Part shown: positions 18,997-20,700 of the stretch, in pieces
Position numbering within the stretch: the first letter of the stretch is position 1
Layout of the letters: each line of letters begins with the position of its first letter
Virus record (IMG/VR): IMGVR_UViG_3300021180_000055
Span: 1 to 20,700 of that record
Origin: a virus
Direction: 5' to 3' (one strand)
Length of the DNA stretch: 20,700 bases
Translations under genes and position numbers: made by a program
Notes under the pieces: model-generated
Seen by the model: only the letters and a program-made list of their open reading frames with translations
What the model was told of the DNA's origin: nothing
The model's database searches: none

Positions 18997-20043
18997 ATGG
19001 CACACTGCATTGAAAACCGTGACGGCGTCTATTCCTTCGCGTTCACTGGCGAGCGCTCGGAGATTTGGCACAGGCTAGGGCAGGAATTGGACGCGAGCGC
19101 GACGCGCGAGGAATGGCTTGACGCCGCTGGCATGACGTACAGCGTCGAAAAGGTTCCGGCGATTGCTTCGCTCAATTCCGCTGACTTCGATCATATCGCG
19201 CCGGAAAAGAGGTTCGTGGAAACGGACAAGAGGTTCCTAGTCCGACAGGACAATGGCCACGTTTTGGGCATTGCGGGCGAAGGCTACCAGACCGTGCAAC
19301 CGGCCGATGTCTGGAGCTGGTTTGAGAACTACATCACAGTAGACGACAGGTTCCATATTGACGCCGCTGGCGTGCTAGGTTCCGGCGAAAGATTGTGGAT
19401 CACGGCGCGGTTTAACGGTTCGTTGGAAGTGGCGGGCGATCGCCACTTGGCGCGTCTGCTCATGTCGACATCGTTCGACGCGTCGCAAGCCACAAGAAAC
19501 GAGGCAACGCTAACGCGCGCCGTCTGCGCCAACACCTTGCGCGCCGCTCACATGTCGGCGAAAGCTCTGGTTAAGACGCGGCACAACACGCGTTTCAACG
19601 GCGCGCAAGTGGCGCGTGAGCTCGGACAAATCGCGCAATCCTTTGCCGAGTTTAAGGCGATGGGTGACGCGATGGCGCAAACCAGCATGACGCGCGACAC
19701 TATCCAATCGTTCTTTGCGACGCTGCTAGGCGTGGCGTCCGACGCCAAGGCGTCGGACATCTCCACCCGGACAAAGAACATTGCTAGCGATTTGGCGTCA
19801 TCCTACAGGCGAACGCAGCATGAGCGGAATTCCGATCGCCATGACGTTTGGACGGCGTTGCAGGCAGTGACGCGCTATGTCGACCATGACCGCAGTGTGC
19901 GCAATGCCCCGAACGAAGTTGTCGGGCGGTTCGATAGCGGGACGTTCGGGTCCGGCGATCAAATGAAGGGTAAGGCTCTTGAGTTGCTTATGCCGCTGGT
20001 GGACCCAAGCTTGTTCCGCGAGAAAGTGTTAATCCCCGCGTGA
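18997..20043 (+). CDS. DUF932 family phage/plasmid-like protein
   Basis: A 348-residue protein starts at ATG 18997 after GGAAGGCAAACCAAA; the in-frame ATG at 18943 is in the promoter and is not used. Family marks are MAHCIENRDGVYSFAFTGER near the start, IWHRLGQELD, and FLVRQDNGHVLGIAGEGYQT with VQPADVWSWFENYI. The centre carries MSTSFDASQATRNEATLTRA, then VCANTLRAA, typical of the family. The C-terminal half is helical. DUF932 proteins are spread through phages and conjugative plasmids and have no settled function that I know of. It is the largest early gene here and has its own promoter, hairpin and terminator. Confidence 0.85.
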   Translation: MAHCIENRDGVYSFAFTGERSEIWHRLGQELDASATREEWLDAAGMTYSVEKVPAIASLNSADFDHIAPEKRFVETDKRFLVRQDNGHVLGIAGEGYQTVQPADVWSWFENYITVDDRFHIDAAGVLGSGERLWITARFNGSLEVAGDRHLARLLMSTSFDASQATRNEATLTRAVCANTLRAAHMSAKALVKTRHNTRFNGAQVARELGQIAQSFAEFKAMGDAMAQTSMTRDTIQSFFATLLGVASDAKASDISTRTKNIASDLASSYRRTQHERNSDRHDVWTALQAVTRYVDHDRSVRNAPNEVVGRFDSGTFGSGDQMKGKALELLMPLVDPSLFREKVLIPA

Positions 20044-20063
20044 CGTTATCCAACACTCGGACT

Positions 20064-20091
20064 AAGGGCGCCTTTACGGCGCCCTTTTTTT
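20064..20091 (+). terminator. intrinsic terminator after the DUF932 gene
   Basis: AAGGGCGCC and GGCGCCCTT form a 9-bp stem with a TTTAC loop, followed by a run of T to 20091. It lies 20 bases after the TGA. The T-run ends two bases before the next dyad. Confidence 0.85.
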
Positions 20092-20092
20092 A

Positions 20093-20122
20093 TGTCATGT
20101 ATGGCGCGTGACATGGCGTCAC
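20093..20122 (+). promoter_or_regulatory. dyad and leader hairpin before the 122-aa gene
   Basis: The exact TGTCA-N11-TGACA (20093-20113) has TATGGC in the spacer at the usual -10 place. No TTGACA-like -35 exists; the terminator occupies that space. A small hairpin, GTGAC-ATGGC-GTCAC (20108-20122), follows, then GGAAGGCAAA. Transcription may need an activator at the dyad or read-through of the terminator. Confidence 0.5.
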
Positions 20123-20139
20123 AATGGAAGGCAAACCAC

Positions 20140-20508
20140 ATGGACAAGCTTGTAACTCTCACTTTGACCGATAGCGATTGTTTGAACGTGCGCCTTGCGT
20201 TGAACGCGACCGCGATGGAATGGGGCGATAAGGCGAGCGCGCATCGCGCCAAGGGCGAAGACTTTGACGCGCGCATCTGTGAGAACATTCGGTCAAGTTA
20301 CCATCGTCTATGGGACGCCGTGAACGCGGCGCAAGAGGCGGCGCCAGACGCGCGTCTGGCATGGTTCGATGAGGACCGCCAGGCGCCCCCGCCCGCAGCG
20401 GCGCCGCCAGCGACATGCTGCCAGTTCCATATGAGCGGCGGTGAACGCGACTTGTCATGCGGCGGTGACTTCGCGATTGACCGCACGGGGCCGAATGCGA
20501 CGCGCTAG
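20140..20508 (+). CDS. unknown early protein, 122 aa, Cys at the C-terminus
   Basis: ATG 20140 lies after GGAAGGCAAACCAC. The N-terminal half is helical (LVTLTLTDSDCLNVRLALNA, SSYHRLWDAVNAAQEAAPD). A Pro/Ala linker (QAPPPAAAPPA) leads to a short Cys-bearing end, TCCQFHMSGGERDLSCGGDF. The N-terminal part resembles small phage proteins that count helices around a D-x-x-N-x-R pattern, but I recognise no family. Two terminator-like hairpins follow the stop. Confidence 0.6.
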   Translation: MDKLVTLTLTDSDCLNVRLALNATAMEWGDKASAHRAKGEDFDARICENIRSSYHRLWDAVNAAQEAAPDARLAWFDEDRQAPPPAAAPPATCCQFHMSGGERDLSCGGDFAIDRTGPNATR

Positions 20509-20533
20509 AGGCGGATATTCCCTACTAATCCGA

Positions 20534-20580
20534 TAGGCGTTTAAATCGCCTAGGGCGCCCACTGAGGCGCCCTTTTTTTT
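20534..20580 (+). terminator. intrinsic terminator closing the early block
   Basis: The main stem is GGGCGCC (20553-20559) and GGCGCCC (20566-20572) with a six-base loop and eight T. Just before it, TAGGCG and CGCCTA (20534-20552) form a second short stem. The GGGCGCC/GGCGCCC arms are the same as in the terminator at 20064. Confidence 0.85.
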
Positions 20581-20700
20581 CGCCATAGCGCGGTGTCTAA
20601 TTTTCTAGACCCTACTCAGTGACGCGCCTAGCGTCACCGTTCCCCACATACCTTTCGCGTGAATAGCGATTTTCCCGCCATGTCGACTTGCTCCGAATTG
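20581..20700. other. non-coding right end with two small dyads
   Basis: There is no supported gene in these 120 bases. GTCTA-N6-TAGAC lies at 20595-20610 and GTGACGC-GCCTA-GCGTCAC at 20619-20637, a perfect 7-bp inverted repeat. The first uses the same arms as the palindrome at 7320-7332. An ATG at 20681 could start a plus-strand gene beyond the edge but lacks a ribosome site. They may be regulatory sites for the next gene; nothing more can be said. Confidence 0.4.

Noticed and set aside
1-20700. CRISPR array, tRNA, rRNA or insertion sequence
   Set aside because: No spaced identical repeats, cloverleaf, rRNA segment, transposase or flanking inverted repeats were seen.

Overview
The window looks like part of a tailed-phage or prophage genome of podovirus type, from a GC-rich alphaproteobacterial-like host. 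The host guess is inference. It rests on GC-rich codon use, a PEP-CTERM-type sorting tail on one secreted protein, and the overall protein flavour. The head and neck set is terminase large subunit, portal, scaffold, coat, a P22 gp4-like adaptor and a P22 gp10-like stabilisation protein. That set supports a short-tailed virion. No integrase, repressor, lysis cassette, DNA polymerase, tRNA or CRISPR array is visible.

Late region, minus strand, 16520 down to 1. In transcription order it carries a small secreted Cys-rich peptide, a small membrane protein, a tail-fibre-like protein, a 72-aa protein and the terminase large subunit. An Acb2/Tad1-like putative anti-defence protein, a Pro-rich coiled-coil protein, a membrane protein that appears to need a -1 frameshift, and a zinc-ribbon protein follow. 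Next are a secreted glycosidase-like protein, the portal, a Gly/Pro-rich protein, the PEP-CTERM-like secreted protein, a 61-aa protein, the scaffold and the coat. The last group is two Pro-rich virion candidates (one with an Ig-like domain), the gp4-like adaptor, a repeat-bearing Ala/Pro-rich protein and the gp10-like protein. After a chain of doubtful tiny Arg-rich ORFs comes a RuvC-like resolvase that runs off the left edge. Many of these genes overlap by 1 or 4 bases or by a few codons, which suggests coupled translation. One 68-aa membrane protein at 2686-2892 runs the opposite way behind its own promoter.

Early-like region, plus strand, 16766 to 20508. Six small or medium genes, including a DUF932 protein, lie in short units. 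Most units repeat one design: a sigma70-like -35 (TTGACA), a 21-bp dyad TGTCA-N11-TGACA over the -10 region, a GC-rich hairpin at the expected 5' end of the mRNA, a near-constant GGAAGGCAAA translation leader, then the gene. Strong intrinsic terminators close the DUF932 gene and the last gene.

The main candidate for an undescribed system is this dyad. Exact or one-mismatch copies occur at 2623, 6704, 7333, 16688, 17134, 18114, 18601, 18928 and 20093, with a weaker copy at 16546. They occur in both early and late regions, so one DNA-binding protein may control the whole phage. Other points of interest are the cyclic-nucleotide-sponge candidate beside the terminase, the secreted cargo proteins (PEP-CTERM-like, glycosidase-like, Cys-rich), and the apparent frameshift at 11934-11939.
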